A stretch of DNA of 64,000 nt from Micrococcus sp. (GTDB lineage Bacteria; Actinomycetota; Actinomycetes; Actinomycetales; Micrococcaceae): NCBI GenBank assembly GCA_029961105.1, contig JASBVO010000008.1:1-64000 (forward strand), read 5' to 3'. Below the pieces are notes generated by a model that saw only the letters and a list, made by a program, of their open reading frames with translations, had not been told where the DNA came from and did not search any database. Made by a program: the position numbers and the translations under genes. Each line of letters begins with the position of its first letter. The first letter of the stretch is position 1. Below, in pieces: positions 27,908 through 38,711 of the stretch.

Positions 27908-28900
27908 TCAGGCGGTCAGCTGGCGGGCACCGGCGTCGTGGGCCTCGAGGTCCCCGGTGGCCCCGGCGCGCACCGCGCGGCGGCCGAGCACGAGGGTGTA
28001 GGCCCAGTACGCGGCCAGCACCGCCGCCCCGAGCCCCAGGCGCAGCCAGTGCGGCAGGGGCGAGGGCGTCACGAACCCCTCGACGACCCCGGACACCCCC
28101 AGCACGAGCACCAGGCCGACGGCCACGGTCATCAGCGACCGGCCCTCCGCGGCCAGGGAGTCCAGCCGCGTCCGCTGGCCCGGGACCACCCAGGCCCAGA
28201 AGATCCGCAGGCCGGCGGCCCCGGCGATGAAGATCGCCGTCAGTTCCATGAACCCGTGCGGGAGAATGTACAGGAAGAAGGTGTCCAGCTCGCCGTGGGC
28301 GGCCATCACCCCGCCGGAGATCCCCACGCCCTGGGCGTTGGCGAACAGGACGTAGGGCACGAAGAAGCCGGTGATGCCGAAGGCCACCTCCTGGGCGGCG
28401 ATCCAGGCGTTGTTGGTCCAGACCTGGCCGGCGAAGGACGCGGCCGGGTTCTCGGAGTAATAGCCGGTGAAGCGCTCCTCGGCGTACTCGCGCATCTGCT
28501 CCTCACTGCCCAGGGACGCCAGCACCTGCGGCTCCTGCGCCACCCAGAACCCGAACCAGAGGGCCACCAGGCAGAACAGCGCCCCGAGGACGACGGTGAG
28601 CCAGCGGATCCGGTAGAACGCCGCGGGCAACTGCTCCACGAAGAACCGGGCCAGCCCGGCCGTGGCGTTGGACGGGGCACCGGTGATCCGGTTGCGTGCC
28701 CGGGACAGGACCATGGACAGCCCGGCCGCCTGGGGGCCGTCCGGGTCGTGGGCCTGCACCACGGCCAGGTGGGCCGAGGCCCGGCCGTAGAGCTCGAGCA
28801 GTTCGTCGGCCTGCCCGGCGTCGAGCCGGCGGGTCTTCGACAACGCCTCGAGCCGCTCCCACGAGGAGCGGTGCACGGCGGTGTAGGCGTCCAGGTCCAC
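27908..28900 (-). CDS. SpoIIM-like (stage II sporulation protein M family) membrane protein
   Basis: 330-aa protein with a helical cytoplasmic N-terminus (residues 1-95) and about six membrane helices. The FFLYILPHGFMELTAIFIAG stretch is typical of the SpoIIM/DUF95 family. This organism group does not sporulate, and the family is widespread in actinobacteria next to RDD and MoxR-module genes. Start is GTG 28900: the -10 TACCCT (28907-28912) ends 6 bases before it and no Shine-Dalgarno is visible, so it is probably leaderless. Divergent from the RDD gene. Function is unknown. Confidence 0.88.
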   Translation of the reverse strand: MDLDAYTAVHRSSWERLEALSKTRRLDAGQADELLELYGRASAHLAVVQAHDPDGPQAAGLSMVLSRARNRITGAPSNATAGLARFFVEQLPAAFYRIRWLTVVLGALFCLVALWFGFWVAQEPQVLASLGSEEQMREYAEERFTGYYSENPAASFAGQVWTNNAWIAAQEVAFGITGFFVPYVLFANAQGVGISGGVMAAHGELDTFFLYILPHGFMELTAIFIAGAAGLRIFWAWVVPGQRTRLDSLAAEGRSLMTVAVGLVLVLGVSGVVEGFVTPSPLPHWLRLGLGAAVLAAYWAYTLVLGRRAVRAGATGDLEAHDAGARQLTA

Positions 28901-29066
28901 GGTCTCAGGGTACCGGCGGCTACGCTGGGCCGAGGCCGGGCGCACGGTCCCGGCCGGCACCGGTGGGCAGCGGGTCGAGACGGACCGGACGTGCGCCGAC
29001 GTGCCGGGCACGGTCCCGGCGCGTAGCGGCGCTGCCGGCAACACGCACGAGGAGGGGCGGGAACGG

Positions 29067-29870
29067 ATGACGACCACGGTGGTGACCGGTGAGGCCGTCG
29101 TGCTGCAGCTGCGGCCGGCCTCGTTCGTGGTCCGCGCCGGCGGCGCGCTGCTGGACGGACTGGTGATCCTGGCGGTGTTCCTGCTGTGCGTCTGGGGACT
29201 GGCCGCCACCATCTTCGAGGGACTCGACCCGGCGGCCACGCAGGCCACGGTCCTCACCCTGGTGGTGGCCTGCCTGGTCGGCCTGCCGCTGGCCTGGGAG
29301 GCCGTCAGCCGAGGCCGTTCCCCCGGCAAGCTCGCCTTCGGGCTGCGGGTGGTACGGGACGACGGCGGCGCGATCCGGCTGCGGCACGCCCTGGTCCGCG
29401 TCCTGCTGGGCGTGTTCGAGCTCTGGATGACCCTGGGCTCGGTGGCCGTCCTGTCAGCGCTGTTCAACGAGCGGGGCAAGCGCCTGGCGGACATGGTGGC
29501 CGGCACCCGGGTGGTCATCGAGCGGCACCCCAGCGTCCCGCCGCCGCTGCCGGGCGTGCCCGGGACGATGACGGGCTGGGCGGCCGTGGCCGACGTCGGG
29601 CGTATCCCCGATGCCCTGGCCGCATCCGTGGCCCAGTTCCTGCGCAACGCCCCCCAGGTCCCGCCGGCCACCCGGACCGCCACCGCCGACCGGCTGGCGG
29701 CCCAGGTGGCGCCCTTCGTGGCGCCGGGGCCGCCCGCCGGGGCGAGCATGGAGGAGTTCCTGCTGGCCGTGATGGCCGAGCGCCGGAACCGGGACTACGC
29801 CCAGCTCGTCCGGCAGCAGCAGGCCGCCGGCGCCGCCGCCGGGCGCATGAGGTCACTGCCCTACGCCTGA
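29067..29870 (+). CDS. RDD family membrane protein
   Basis: 267-aa protein. The RDD signature is present: R in FVVRAGGALLDG, then RGRSPGKLAFGLRVVRDDGG, and D in KRLADMVAGTRVV. Two or three membrane helices fall within residues 25-145. The C-terminal about 110 residues are cytoplasmic and Pro/Ala/Arg-rich. GGAGGGG lies upstream of ATG 29067. Divergent from the SpoIIM-like gene, a pairing that recurs in actinobacteria and suggests joint action, possibly with MoxR-DUF58. Function is not established. Confidence 0.88.
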   Translation: MTTTVVTGEAVVLQLRPASFVVRAGGALLDGLVILAVFLLCVWGLAATIFEGLDPAATQATVLTLVVACLVGLPLAWEAVSRGRSPGKLAFGLRVVRDDGGAIRLRHALVRVLLGVFELWMTLGSVAVLSALFNERGKRLADMVAGTRVVIERHPSVPPPLPGVPGTMTGWAAVADVGRIPDALAASVAQFLRNAPQVPPATRTATADRLAAQVAPFVAPGPPAGASMEEFLLAVMAERRNRDYAQLVRQQQAAGAAAGRMRSLPYA

Positions 29871-29909
29871 CCGCGACCGGCTGACGGTCCTCCGCGAGGG
29901 CTCCGGGCC

Positions 29910-29953
29910 GGACGGACCGTTCGCCCGGGCAGGTTCGGGCGAAGGGTCCGTCC
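29910..29953. terminator. Terminator between RDD gene and ahcY
   Basis: 18-bp arms GGACGGACCGTTCGCCCG and CGGGCGAAGGGTCCGTCC, with one mismatch and an 8-base loop, between convergent genes and 15 bp beyond the ahcY stop. Confidence 0.85.
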
Positions 29954-29968
29954 CGACGTGCACGAAGG

Positions 29969-31522
<1,554 letters not shown>

Positions 31523-31551
31523 GCTCCCCAGCCTAGAACAGCCGGCCGGGC

Positions 31552-31971
31552 CTAGCGTTCGCCGGTGTCACGCAGCAGGCGCAGCGCGGGACGCCCCGGC
31601 CGGGCCGGCGACTCGCCGTTGAGCGGCTCCGGGCGGGGCCCGGCGTCGGGACCCGTGCCCCGGCGGACCGTGGGCTGCGGGGGCACCTCGCGCGGCGCGG
31701 GCTCGCGCACGGCGTGCGCCAGCGCCAGCAGGTCGTCGGGTTCCGGCGGTGACACCGGCAAGGAGCCCTCGGGGGCCTCGATGCGCAGCAGTTCCCAGCC
31801 CTTGGGCGCGGTCATCGTCCGGGCGTGACGCTCGCACAGGTCATAGGTGTGCGGCTCGGCCAGCCGGGACATCGGCCCCAGCACGACCGTGGAGTCGGCA
31901 TAGTTGTACGTCAGCGTTGCCACGGCCGCCGTCCGGCAGTTGGTCTTGGAGCACTGACGCATCGATCCCAC
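31552..31971 (-). CDS. DUF3499 protein
   Basis: 139-aa actinobacteria-specific protein of the DUF3499 family. A possible metal site is formed by C-x5-C in CSKTNC, with C and H in [10 protein letters not shown]. The C-terminal half is Pro/Glu-rich. GTG 31971 follows a -10 TAGGGT (31980-31985) by 8 bases; an internal ATG at 31962 is the alternative. It is divergent from the metallopeptidase-family gene, the same arrangement as Rv3258c/Rv3259 in mycobacteria. Function is unknown. Confidence 0.88.
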   Translation of the reverse strand: MGSMRQCSKTNCRTAAVATLTYNYADSTVVLGPMSRLAEPHTYDLCERHARTMTAPKGWELLRIEAPEGSLPVSPPEPDDLLALAHAVREPAPREVPPQPTVRRGTGPDAGPRPEPLNGESPARPGRPALRLLRDTGER

Positions 31972-32057
31972 GGCAGACCACCCTACCGCCCCGGGGGCCT
32001 CCGGTGGGGAAGGCGTGCCCAGTACCCACCGCGGCGGGGCGGGGCTAGCATTCAGTC

Positions 32058-32555
32058 ATGATGTCCTTCGAACCGATCGCGGTCACTGGGGGCGCTGGAG
32101 CCGGGTTCCCCGGCACTGCACCCGCACGCCATGCCCGGCGGGACCGCCGGGGCCGGGGATTGCGCGGCCCACTGCTGCCGGAGGCCCTTCCCGGCTCCCG
32201 CACGCGCAACGAGAGGTTCGATGACCACCTGGCTGCCGCCGTCGAGCGGCTGGCGGAACTCTGCGGCCCGGCCGTGGAGCAGGCGCGCTTCCGCGCAACC
32301 ATGGTGCCCGAAGGCCTCGAGGAGCGCCTGGAACTGGTGCGGGTGTGGGGTGCGGAACTGGTCGAGGACCCGACCGGCACTACCCGGCGGGAGGCCGACG
32401 GCACCGTGGTGATCACCATCCACCGGCGGCCGATCGAGGCCCGCTGCCCGGCGCCGTCACTGCTGGCCGACCTGGTCTACGGGGCCGTCGTGGAGCAGTG
32501 GGCGGCCCTGACCGGCGTGGCCCCGGAGTCCGTGGACCCCGACTACCACTGGTAG
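32058..32555 (+). CDS. Metallopeptidase-family protein lacking a visible HExxH motif
   Basis: 165-aa protein resembling the Rv3259-type metallopeptidase (minimal zincin) family. The N-terminal RRDRRGRGLRGPLLP, followed by RTRNERFDDHL, and a C-terminal WAALTGVAPESVDPDYHW are recognisable. The zinc motif HExxH expected of an active zincin is absent; the corresponding segment reads LLADLVYGAVVEQWA. It is therefore either a non-catalytic relative or a protein misnamed by family. A -10 TAGCAT (32046-32051) ends 6 bases before the ATG, so it is probably leaderless. Divergent from DUF3499. Confidence 0.82.
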   Translation: MMSFEPIAVTGGAGAGFPGTAPARHARRDRRGRGLRGPLLPEALPGSRTRNERFDDHLAAAVERLAELCGPAVEQARFRATMVPEGLEERLELVRVWGAELVEDPTGTTRREADGTVVITIHRRPIEARCPAPSLLADLVYGAVVEQWAALTGVAPESVDPDYHW

Positions 32556-32616
32556 GCGGCACGGGCCCGGCCGGGACGGCACCGTCCTCGGCCCGCCGGA
32601 CGCATCCGGCCGGCCG

Positions 32617-34359
32617 TCAGTACCCGACCCGCACCGGCAGCCCGCCGGCCGGCTCGGTCCTCGGCGCCACCGGATAGGCCGAGATGCCGTCGTCGGTCCG
32701 GACCGAGACCCCGGCGTGGACCTCGCCCTCCACCGTGGCCAGCAGGACACCGGCCACTTCATCCTTCCCGTCCGCCAGCTTCGCGGCCTCGACCACCCGG
32801 GTGGCCTCCGGCCCCATCTCCCGGACCACCGGCTCGCCCAGGCTGCCGTCGGCGAGCACGGGCGTCAGTTCCACCGCTCCGCCGCGGTCACCGTAGAGCG
32901 CCAGGGCCGAGTCGGCACCGGACGGCAGGGCGATGACCCGGTCCACCCCCACGGGGCGGACGGCGGGCACGGAGGACACGTCGATCGGTCCGCGGGCCAG
33001 CCCGCTCTGTCCCTGGGCGCTGGCGGTCACGGGCGCGTCCGCGCTGACGGTCACGGTGTAGGTTCCGCGGTCCAGGCCGGTCAGCGGCACCCGCACCGTG
33101 GAGCCGGCCCCGACCCGCACCACGCCGCCCTCGGGCAGCCCGACCGGACCGTCGGGGCCGCTCACGGACACCTCGGCGGTCGCCGCGACGCTCGGGGCGG
33201 CGATCGTCACTGCCGGGCCGACGTCCTCGTACCCGTCCTGCCCGGCGATGTCACGCACGGCCTTGGGGCTCGGCATCACCACCCCGGGCATGACCACCCG
33301 CGGCGCCGGGGCCGCCGTCGGCTGGATGACCTCCACGCCGCCCGGGACGATGCCGAACAGTCGGTTCTGCTGGATGAAGGCGCCCACGGCCCCGCCCTGG
33401 GCACTGACGCGCACGGCCAGGTGCTCCTCGTCCGGGGCGAGCCCGCCGAGGACCAGGGACCGGGTCTGCCCGGGGGCCAGGACGATGCCCGCGGTGCCCG
33501 CAGCCTCCACGGGCCCCTCGGCGCCGTACAGGCTGAGGTCGACCGTGCTGGCACTGGCGGAGGGGTTCGTGAGGACGAGGACGGCGGTCGTGCCCAGCGT
33601 GGTCGCGGCCCCCGTCAGCCAGTGCTCGTGGGCCGGGGTGATGCACGAGGTGGCGTCCGCGCCGGCCAGGTCACCGTCCGCGGCGGAGTACACGGAGACG
33701 GTGTCCGCCCCGGCGGCCTGTCCGCCCAGCGGCTCGACCGTGACGACGGCCGCTGCGCCCCCGGCTCCCCCGGGTGCCTCGACGGTGGAGACGCTGGCCT
33801 CGCGGACGGGGACGCCGTCCGGGCCGGCGGTCGCGGGCTCGCCCTGCTGGACCTCTTCGGGCTGCGGCGGGGTGAGTTCCTCGGCAGCGCCCGCCCCCCG
33901 GGCCCCCTCGGCAGGCGCGAGGGAGCGCAGCGTGCTGCCCGGGAAGCGACCGGCCAGGTCGGACAGCAGGACGGAGCTCAGCCGGGAGTCGGCCGTGGTG
34001 GAGACCGGGCTGAACTGGGTGTCCGTTCCGTCCCCGGCTCCGCGGGGCAGTCGTGGCGGTGGCGGGCAGGCCCCCTGTGCCGGGGCGGCCGAGAGGCGGG
34101 CCGGCGCGGCCGTCCCGTCCACGGCCGGGGCGGCGGGCGCGGCCAGGCTGCCGGCCGTCACCGCGGCGGCCACCAGGAGCACGACGCCGGCCCCGGCCAC
34201 CCCCGCGGACAGGCGCCGGCGCCGGCCCAGTCCGCGTTCGTGGGCCTGCAGGGCGGCCTGGCGCCGCCGGTCGCGCGCGGCGGCGGCCTGCTGCCCCTTC
34301 AGCCGTCCCCTGCCGGCCGGCTCGTCGTGCTGCCGGTTCCCGTCCTGCGAGGCATTCAT
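32617..34359 (-). CDS. DUF5719 secreted/anchored protein
   Basis: 580 aa with a basic N-terminus, one membrane-spanning helix (about 48-70, GVAGAGVVLLVAAAVTAGSL) and a long extracytoplasmic beta-rich region of repeated Val/Thr/Gly strands, as in DUF5719 proteins. Its ATG overlaps the stop of the large glycosyltransferase gene (ATGA, 34356-34359), so the two are coupled. Being tied to a membrane glycosyltransferase argues for a role in envelope polysaccharide assembly or export. No catalytic motif is seen. Confidence 0.82.
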   Translation of the reverse strand: MNASQDGNRQHDEPAGRGRLKGQQAAAARDRRRQAALQAHERGLGRRRRLSAGVAGAGVVLLVAAAVTAGSLAAPAAPAVDGTAAPARLSAAPAQGACPPPPRLPRGAGDGTDTQFSPVSTTADSRLSSVLLSDLAGRFPGSTLRSLAPAEGARGAGAAEELTPPQPEEVQQGEPATAGPDGVPVREASVSTVEAPGGAGGAAAVVTVEPLGGQAAGADTVSVYSAADGDLAGADATSCITPAHEHWLTGAATTLGTTAVLVLTNPSASASTVDLSLYGAEGPVEAAGTAGIVLAPGQTRSLVLGGLAPDEEHLAVRVSAQGGAVGAFIQQNRLFGIVPGGVEVIQPTAAPAPRVVMPGVVMPSPKAVRDIAGQDGYEDVGPAVTIAAPSVAATAEVSVSGPDGPVGLPEGGVVRVGAGSTVRVPLTGLDRGTYTVTVSADAPVTASAQGQSGLARGPIDVSSVPAVRPVGVDRVIALPSGADSALALYGDRGGAVELTPVLADGSLGEPVVREMGPEATRVVEAAKLADGKDEVAGVLLATVEGEVHAGVSVRTDDGISAYPVAPRTEPAGGLPVRVGY

Positions 34360-37300
34360 CGCCGCACCGTCCCCTCACGTTCCTCGCGGTGTCCCGGGCT
34401 GGACTCCTCGACCGTCCCGCCGAGATGTCCGTCCTCGTCGGCATCCCAGGCAGCGGCGAAGCCACCGGCCTCGCCGTCGTCCGGACCGGGGACCTCGGCC
34501 GCGCCGGGATCCGTGAACTGCTGCCGGGACCGCGCGTCGGCGCGGCGCGCCGGGGACGGGACGGCGAGCAGCGCGGCCACTACCAGCAGGATCGCGCCGA
34601 TCCACCAGGTCCAGTGCCCTCCGGAGGGGGCGTGCCACACCTGGAGGCGGCCGCCCTCCGCGGGCAGCTCGAAGGCCTGGGCCCAGTCGTCCCCGGCCAC
34701 GGCCACCGGTTCCAGCGGTGTGCCGTCGAGGGTCGCCTGCCAGCCCGGATCGGCCCGCTCGGCCAGCACGAGCCGACGGCCGCCCTCGCCCCGGTCGCCG
34801 TCGCCCGCGGCAGCCGCCGGGGCGATCTCGGTGTCCACCCGGTCGCCCTCCCGGGCCACCAGGTGGGTGGTGTCACCGGCGGAATCCTCGATGCGCACGC
34901 GGGCCGTGGAGAAGCCCATCCGGTCCTGCAGTCCGTGGTCGCCGGCCACCGGGACGCCGCCGTCCTGCTCGGGGACGACCCGCCACAGCCAGCCGGAGTC
35001 GGTCAGGCCCACGGGGGCCAGGCCCGGGACCGCGTCGATGGAGGCCGCGGTGCCCAGCTCCCCGCCGTCCTGGTCGCGCAACACGATGAACGCGGCACCG
35101 AAGGACTCCAGCGCCGGGCGCGGGTCCGCCGTCGTGCCCGAGACCAGGCCGGCCGCCAGGCTGCGCAGGGCCTCGTCCGCGGCGTCCGGCGCCGCGGCTT
35201 GCGGGGCGGTGAGCGGCCCGGTCAGCGACCGCGCGGTCCAGCCGGCACTGAGCCGGTCCAGGGCGGGGCCGGTGCCGCTGGCCAGGCTCACCCGGAGCCC
35301 GTCCGGACGGCGTTCCAGCACCACGGTGCGGGTGGCGAGCGCGCTGGAGCCCTGGTCCGCGGCGGTGGCCGGGATCAGCCGGACGGGGCTTCCGGCCACC
35401 TCGGAGCCGGTGCCCAGCGCGGAGAGCACCGGCTCGGCCTCGCCGTCGGCCGACCGCAGGCCCAGCGACTCGCTGCCGGCGGTGTCGAGCACCTCCGCCG
35501 GGACGGTGCGGGGGATGATCCAGAGCCCGGCCATGAGGACGACGGAACAGGCCGCGGCCGTGGCGAGCACGGCGGCGCCGGCGCGGCGGGCCACGCCGGG
35601 ACCGCCGAGGCCGTTGAGCCCGGCGACCGCGGCCAGCAGCACGCCGAGCACGGCCGTCGAGGTGAACGGGCCGGTGAACACCGTGACCAGCCGGCCGTCG
35701 GATCCCAGGGCGGTGCCCACCAGCGGGGCCACGGAACCGGCCGCGAGGGCGAGGACCGTCAGGAGCAGTCCGGCACGTGCGATGAGCCCGGCCCGGCCAC
35801 GGCGGACGGCGCCGGCCACGGCCAGGGCCAGGAGCGGGAGGCCGACCACCAGCGCGGCGGCGAGTGCCCAGGGGAAGCCGGGGACCCAGGCATCCAGCCA
35901 GGGCAGGGCCAGCAGCCCGGAGTCGGGGGCGAAGGCCTCCGGGAACCCGAGGAGCTGCTGCCAGGCGGGTGCGGGATCGTAGGCCTGCGGGACGCCGGGA
36001 TCCCCCAGGACGGCCCGCAGGTCCCTCCAGTGCCTGGCCAGCACCGGCAGGAACAGCGCCAGCCCGGGCAGCGGTGTCCACCACAGCGTCCGGCCCCGCC
36101 GGCGCAGCACGGCGGCCAGCACCAGCACGGCCGCCGAGAGGACCGGCAGCAGGGCGGGAGCCGCGGCGCCGATGCCGGCCAGCAGCAGGGCGGTCCAGCC
36201 GGAGGCGGTCCAGGAGACCACGCCGCGGTGCCCCGGACGGGCCCGGACCTCGACGGGCGTGCCCTCCGGATCCGGGCTTCGCGTGGCCGCGGAGCCGGTG
36301 GCCCGGATGACGGCCAGCGCGAGCCAGGGCAGGGTCAGGTGCACCAGCACCGCCCCGGGCCGGCCCTGTCCGGTGGCCGTCAGCAGCGCCGGCGACAGGC
36401 CCCACAGCAGGGCGGCGAGCACACGGACGCCCCGGCCGCCGTCCACGGCACCGGCGGCGGACCAGGCACCCACGGCCGCCAGCGGCATGGCCAGGATGGT
36501 CAGCCACACCAGGGCGGCCGAGCCGTGCCCGGTCACCCCGAGCACGGCCAGGACCAGGCCGAAGGGGCCGGGCTGCACGGGAGCCCCGGCGCCGGCCGGT
36601 GACCAGTCGGTGGTGGCGTGGTCCCACAGTCCGGCCGGGGAACCGGACACCGGCAGCAGCGATCCGCCCACGAGGGCTTCGGCCCCCAGCAGGTGGCGCA
36701 GCCCGACGAGGCTGAGCGCTCCGAGCAGCAGCAGGACGAGCACCAGGCCCGTCCCGACCCAGTTGCGTTCCGGGGTGGCCAGCGCGGTGAAGTCGTCGTG
36801 GTCCCCGGTGGCCTCGGTCCCGGTGCCGGTGGACCCGGTGCCGTCCCCGATGACCTCGTCCGGCGCCTCCAGGTCGACGAGGCTGCGCCGGTAGGACCGG
36901 ACGTCATGCCGGGCGGCCCGCAGCGGCTGGATGACGGACCGCGGGGCCCGGCGGGTGCTCCGGGCCCGCTTCCTGGCCCGGGCCAGCGGGGCGGCGCGGA
37001 CCAGGGGGCGCAGGCTCCCCGTCAGGTGGGCAGCGCCCCGTCCCGGTTCCTTGGCGAGCAGTGAGGCGATGAATCCGCCGATCCCGGTGACCAGTCCCCA
37101 GGCCCAGAGGAAGGGCACGGCCAGCGCACGGGCGTGCTTGAGGCGCAGCCAGAGCGAGGATTCCCGCACGGCAGCCGTCCCGGCGAAGACGCCCTCGCCC
37201 GCGCCGTCGTGCCCGACCACGGCCTCGGGAACGACCACCACCCGGTGCCCGGCGAGCCGGGCGCGCCAGCAGAGGTCGGCGGCGGCCGCGGGCTGCGGCC

Positions 37301-37859
37301 CCTCGGGGTCCGGGCCGCCCAGCTCGGTCCACACGTCGGCGCGCACCAGCAGTCCCGGGGCGGAGACGGCGAAGACGTCGGTGCGCCCGTCGTACTGGCC
37401 CTGGTCCAGCTCGCCGGGCTCGATGAGGCTGATCGGCTCGCCTGCTCCGGTGACAGCCAGGCCGACGTCGAGCAGGTGCCGGGGCCGGCCGAGTTCGACC
37501 TGCTTGCAGCCGGCGATCGCCACGGAGGGGGAGGTCTCCACGGCCATCAGCAGCCGTCGCAGGGCGTCGGGGGCGGCCCGGGCGTCGTCGTGCATCCACC
37601 ACAGCCAGCGCTCGGCGGCACCGGGCGCCCCGCCTCCTGGGGAGGCGGGGACCGTGAGGCGGTCGGCGAGCCGGGTGATGGGTGACTGGATGAACTCGAC
37701 GGTCCGGCCGGCGTCGTCCACCAGGCGGGAGACCGCGTCCGTCACGTCCTCGTGCACCTCGCGGGCGAAGACGACGGCGAGGCTGTCAGGGGCGCGGTCC
37801 TGGCCCAGCAGGGACGAGATGGCGTCGACCGCCAGCTCGGGCCGCCGGTCGACGAGCAC
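34356..37859 (-). CDS. Large membrane glycosyltransferase (GT2 domain plus polytopic C-terminus)
   Basis: At least 1167 aa. An N-terminal family-2 glycosyltransferase domain (residues 1-235) includes the metal-binding MHDDA motif and a DLCWRARLAGHRVVVVP acceptor region. About 14 membrane helices and an extracytoplasmic C-terminal domain ending in a last helix follow. It probably extends or exports an envelope glycan. The start is uncertain: GTG 37859 falls after the expected first strand (THVTAAVLVDRR-like sequence begins further up) and has no ribosome site. The frame is open upstream to 37961 with no ATG, GTG or TTG. A CTG at 37934 overlaps the whiB stop and has GGAAG upstream. Followed by DUF5719; preceded by whiB. 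Confidence 0.88.
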   Translation of the reverse strand: MLVDRRPELAVDAISSLLGQDRAPDSLAVVFAREVHEDVTDAVSRLVDDAGRTVEFIQSPITRLADRLTVPASPGGGAPGAAERWLWWMHDDARAAPDALRRLLMAVETSPSVAIAGCKQVELGRPRHLLDVGLAVTGAGEPISLIEPGELDQGQYDGRTDVFAVSAPGLLVRADVWTELGGPDPEGPQPAAAADLCWRARLAGHRVVVVPEAVVGHDGAGEGVFAGTAAVRESSLWLRLKHARALAVPFLWAWGLVTGIGGFIASLLAKEPGRGAAHLTGSLRPLVRAAPLARARKRARSTRRAPRSVIQPLRAARHDVRSYRRSLVDLEAPDEVIGDGTGSTGTGTEATGDHDDFTALATPERNWVGTGLVLVLLLLGALSLVGLRHLLGAEALVGGSLLPVSGSPAGLWDHATTDWSPAGAGAPVQPGPFGLVLAVLGVTGHGSAALVWLTILAMPLAAVGAWSAAGAVDGGRGVRVLAALLWGLSPALLTATGQGRPGAVLVHLTLPWLALAVIRATGSAATRSPDPEGTPVEVRARPGHRGVVSWTASGWTALLLAGIGAAAPALLPVLSAAVLVLAAVLRRRGRTLWWTPLPGLALFLPVLARHWRDLRAVLGDPGVPQAYDPAPAWQQLLGFPEAFAPDSGLLALPWLDAWVPGFPWALAAALVVGLPLLALAVAGAVRRGRAGLIARAGLLLTVLALAAGSVAPLVGTALGSDGRLVTVFTGPFTSTAVLGVLLAAVAGLNGLGGPGVARRAGAAVLATAAACSVVLMAGLWIIPRTVPAEVLDTAGSESLGLRSADGEAEPVLSALGTGSEVAGSPVRLIPATAADQGSSALATRTVVLERRPDGLRVSLASGTGPALDRLSAGWTARSLTGPLTAPQAAAPDAADEALRSLAAGLVSGTTADPRPALESFGAAFIVLRDQDGGELGTAASIDAVPGLAPVGLTDSGWLWRVVPEQDGGVPVAGDHGLQDRMGFSTARVRIEDSAGDTTHLVAREGDRVDTEIAPAAAAGDGDRGEGGRRLVLAERADPGWQATLDGTPLEPVAVAGDDWAQAFELPAEGGRLQVWHAPSGGHWTWWIGAILLVVAALLAVPSPARRADARSRQQFTDPGAAEVPGPDDGEAGGFAAAWDADEDGHLGGTVEESSPGHREEREGTVRR

Positions 37860-37930
37860 CGCGGCGGTGACGTGCTGGGCGGTGCGTCCGGTCCCGGCGA
37901 CGTGGACCGGCAGCGCGGCAGGGGCGGAGA

Positions 37931-38497
37931 TCAGACCGACCGCTTCCGCAGCCGGCGCCTCTCACGCTCCGAGAGGCCACCCCAGATGCCGAAGCGCTCG
38001 TCATTGCCCAGCGCATACTCCAGGCACTCGCTGCGGACGGTGCAGGCGCTGCAGACCTTCTTGGCGTCCCGCGTGGAGCCGCCCTTCTCCGGGAAGAAGG
38101 CCTCCGGGTCGGTCTGGGCGCACAGGGCGTCGATCTGCCAGGCCAGCTCACCGTCGAGGTCCCGGGGATCGGCGAAGCCGGGCAGGCCCAGCCAGGCGGT
38201 CGGACGGTCCGTCCCGGTGGTGCCCGCCGTCCGGTCGGCGCGCTCCGGTGCCGGGCCGCCCGGATGCAGCGCGGTGACGGTGGCATGCCCGAGGTCCGCG
38301 TCCGGGTCACCGTCCGCGGCGTGCTCGGCCAGGAAGGCCGTGGCCTGGTCCTCCAGGGACTGGTCCTCCTGCAGCCGGCGCGCCGCGCCCGGGTCCGCCG
38401 GATCCAGGAACCAGTCGGCGGGTACCGCCCGTCCCGGGTACGGGCCGTCCAGGGACTGGACACGACCATCCTGCTGGACCTGCTGGGCATTCTCCAT
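37931..38497 (-). CDS. WhiB-family iron-sulfur transcriptional regulator (WhiB2/WhmD-like)
   Basis: 188 aa from ATG 38497, which has GGGAGGA 6 bases upstream. The four cluster-ligating cysteines are C126, C149, C152 and C158 (spacing C-x22-C-x2-C-x5-C), followed by the turn GIWGG at 170-174 and the basic tail ERRRLRKRSV that contacts DNA. WhiB2/WhmD relatives control septation and cell division. The N-terminal about 95 residues are acidic and Pro/Ala-rich, longer than in typical WhiB2 (about 130 aa in all). A leader of about 205 nt separates it from a good promoter at 38712-38741. Context beside DUF3499 and the glycosyltransferase matches the mycobacterial whiB2 neighbourhood. Confidence 0.93.
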   Translation of the reverse strand: MENAQQVQQDGRVQSLDGPYPGRAVPADWFLDPADPGAARRLQEDQSLEDQATAFLAEHAADGDPDADLGHATVTALHPGGPAPERADRTAGTTGTDRPTAWLGLPGFADPRDLDGELAWQIDALCAQTDPEAFFPEKGGSTRDAKKVCSACTVRSECLEYALGNDERFGIWGGLSERERRRLRKRSV

Positions 38498-38711
38498 GCG
38501 GTTCCTCCCCGTTCTCACGCTGCTCGCCTCCGTGCCGGGACCTCCGGCGGGTGACACGGGCACAGGGTCCAGGGCGCGTCAACCACCCACCTCCTCCGCT
38601 GGCACCGGGGCACACGCCCGACCCATCCCCTGCGGGATGCGGCCCGGACAGAGCGGAGAACAGTGGTGAGCAGTGGGAAGCGCCGTGGTCACCGCGACCG
38701 TTCTGCACTGA

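Noticed and set aside
32716-35982. Plus-strand open frame of 1088 codons
   Set aside because: Antisense to DUF5719 and the large glycosyltransferase; no recognisable domain and shadow-type composition.
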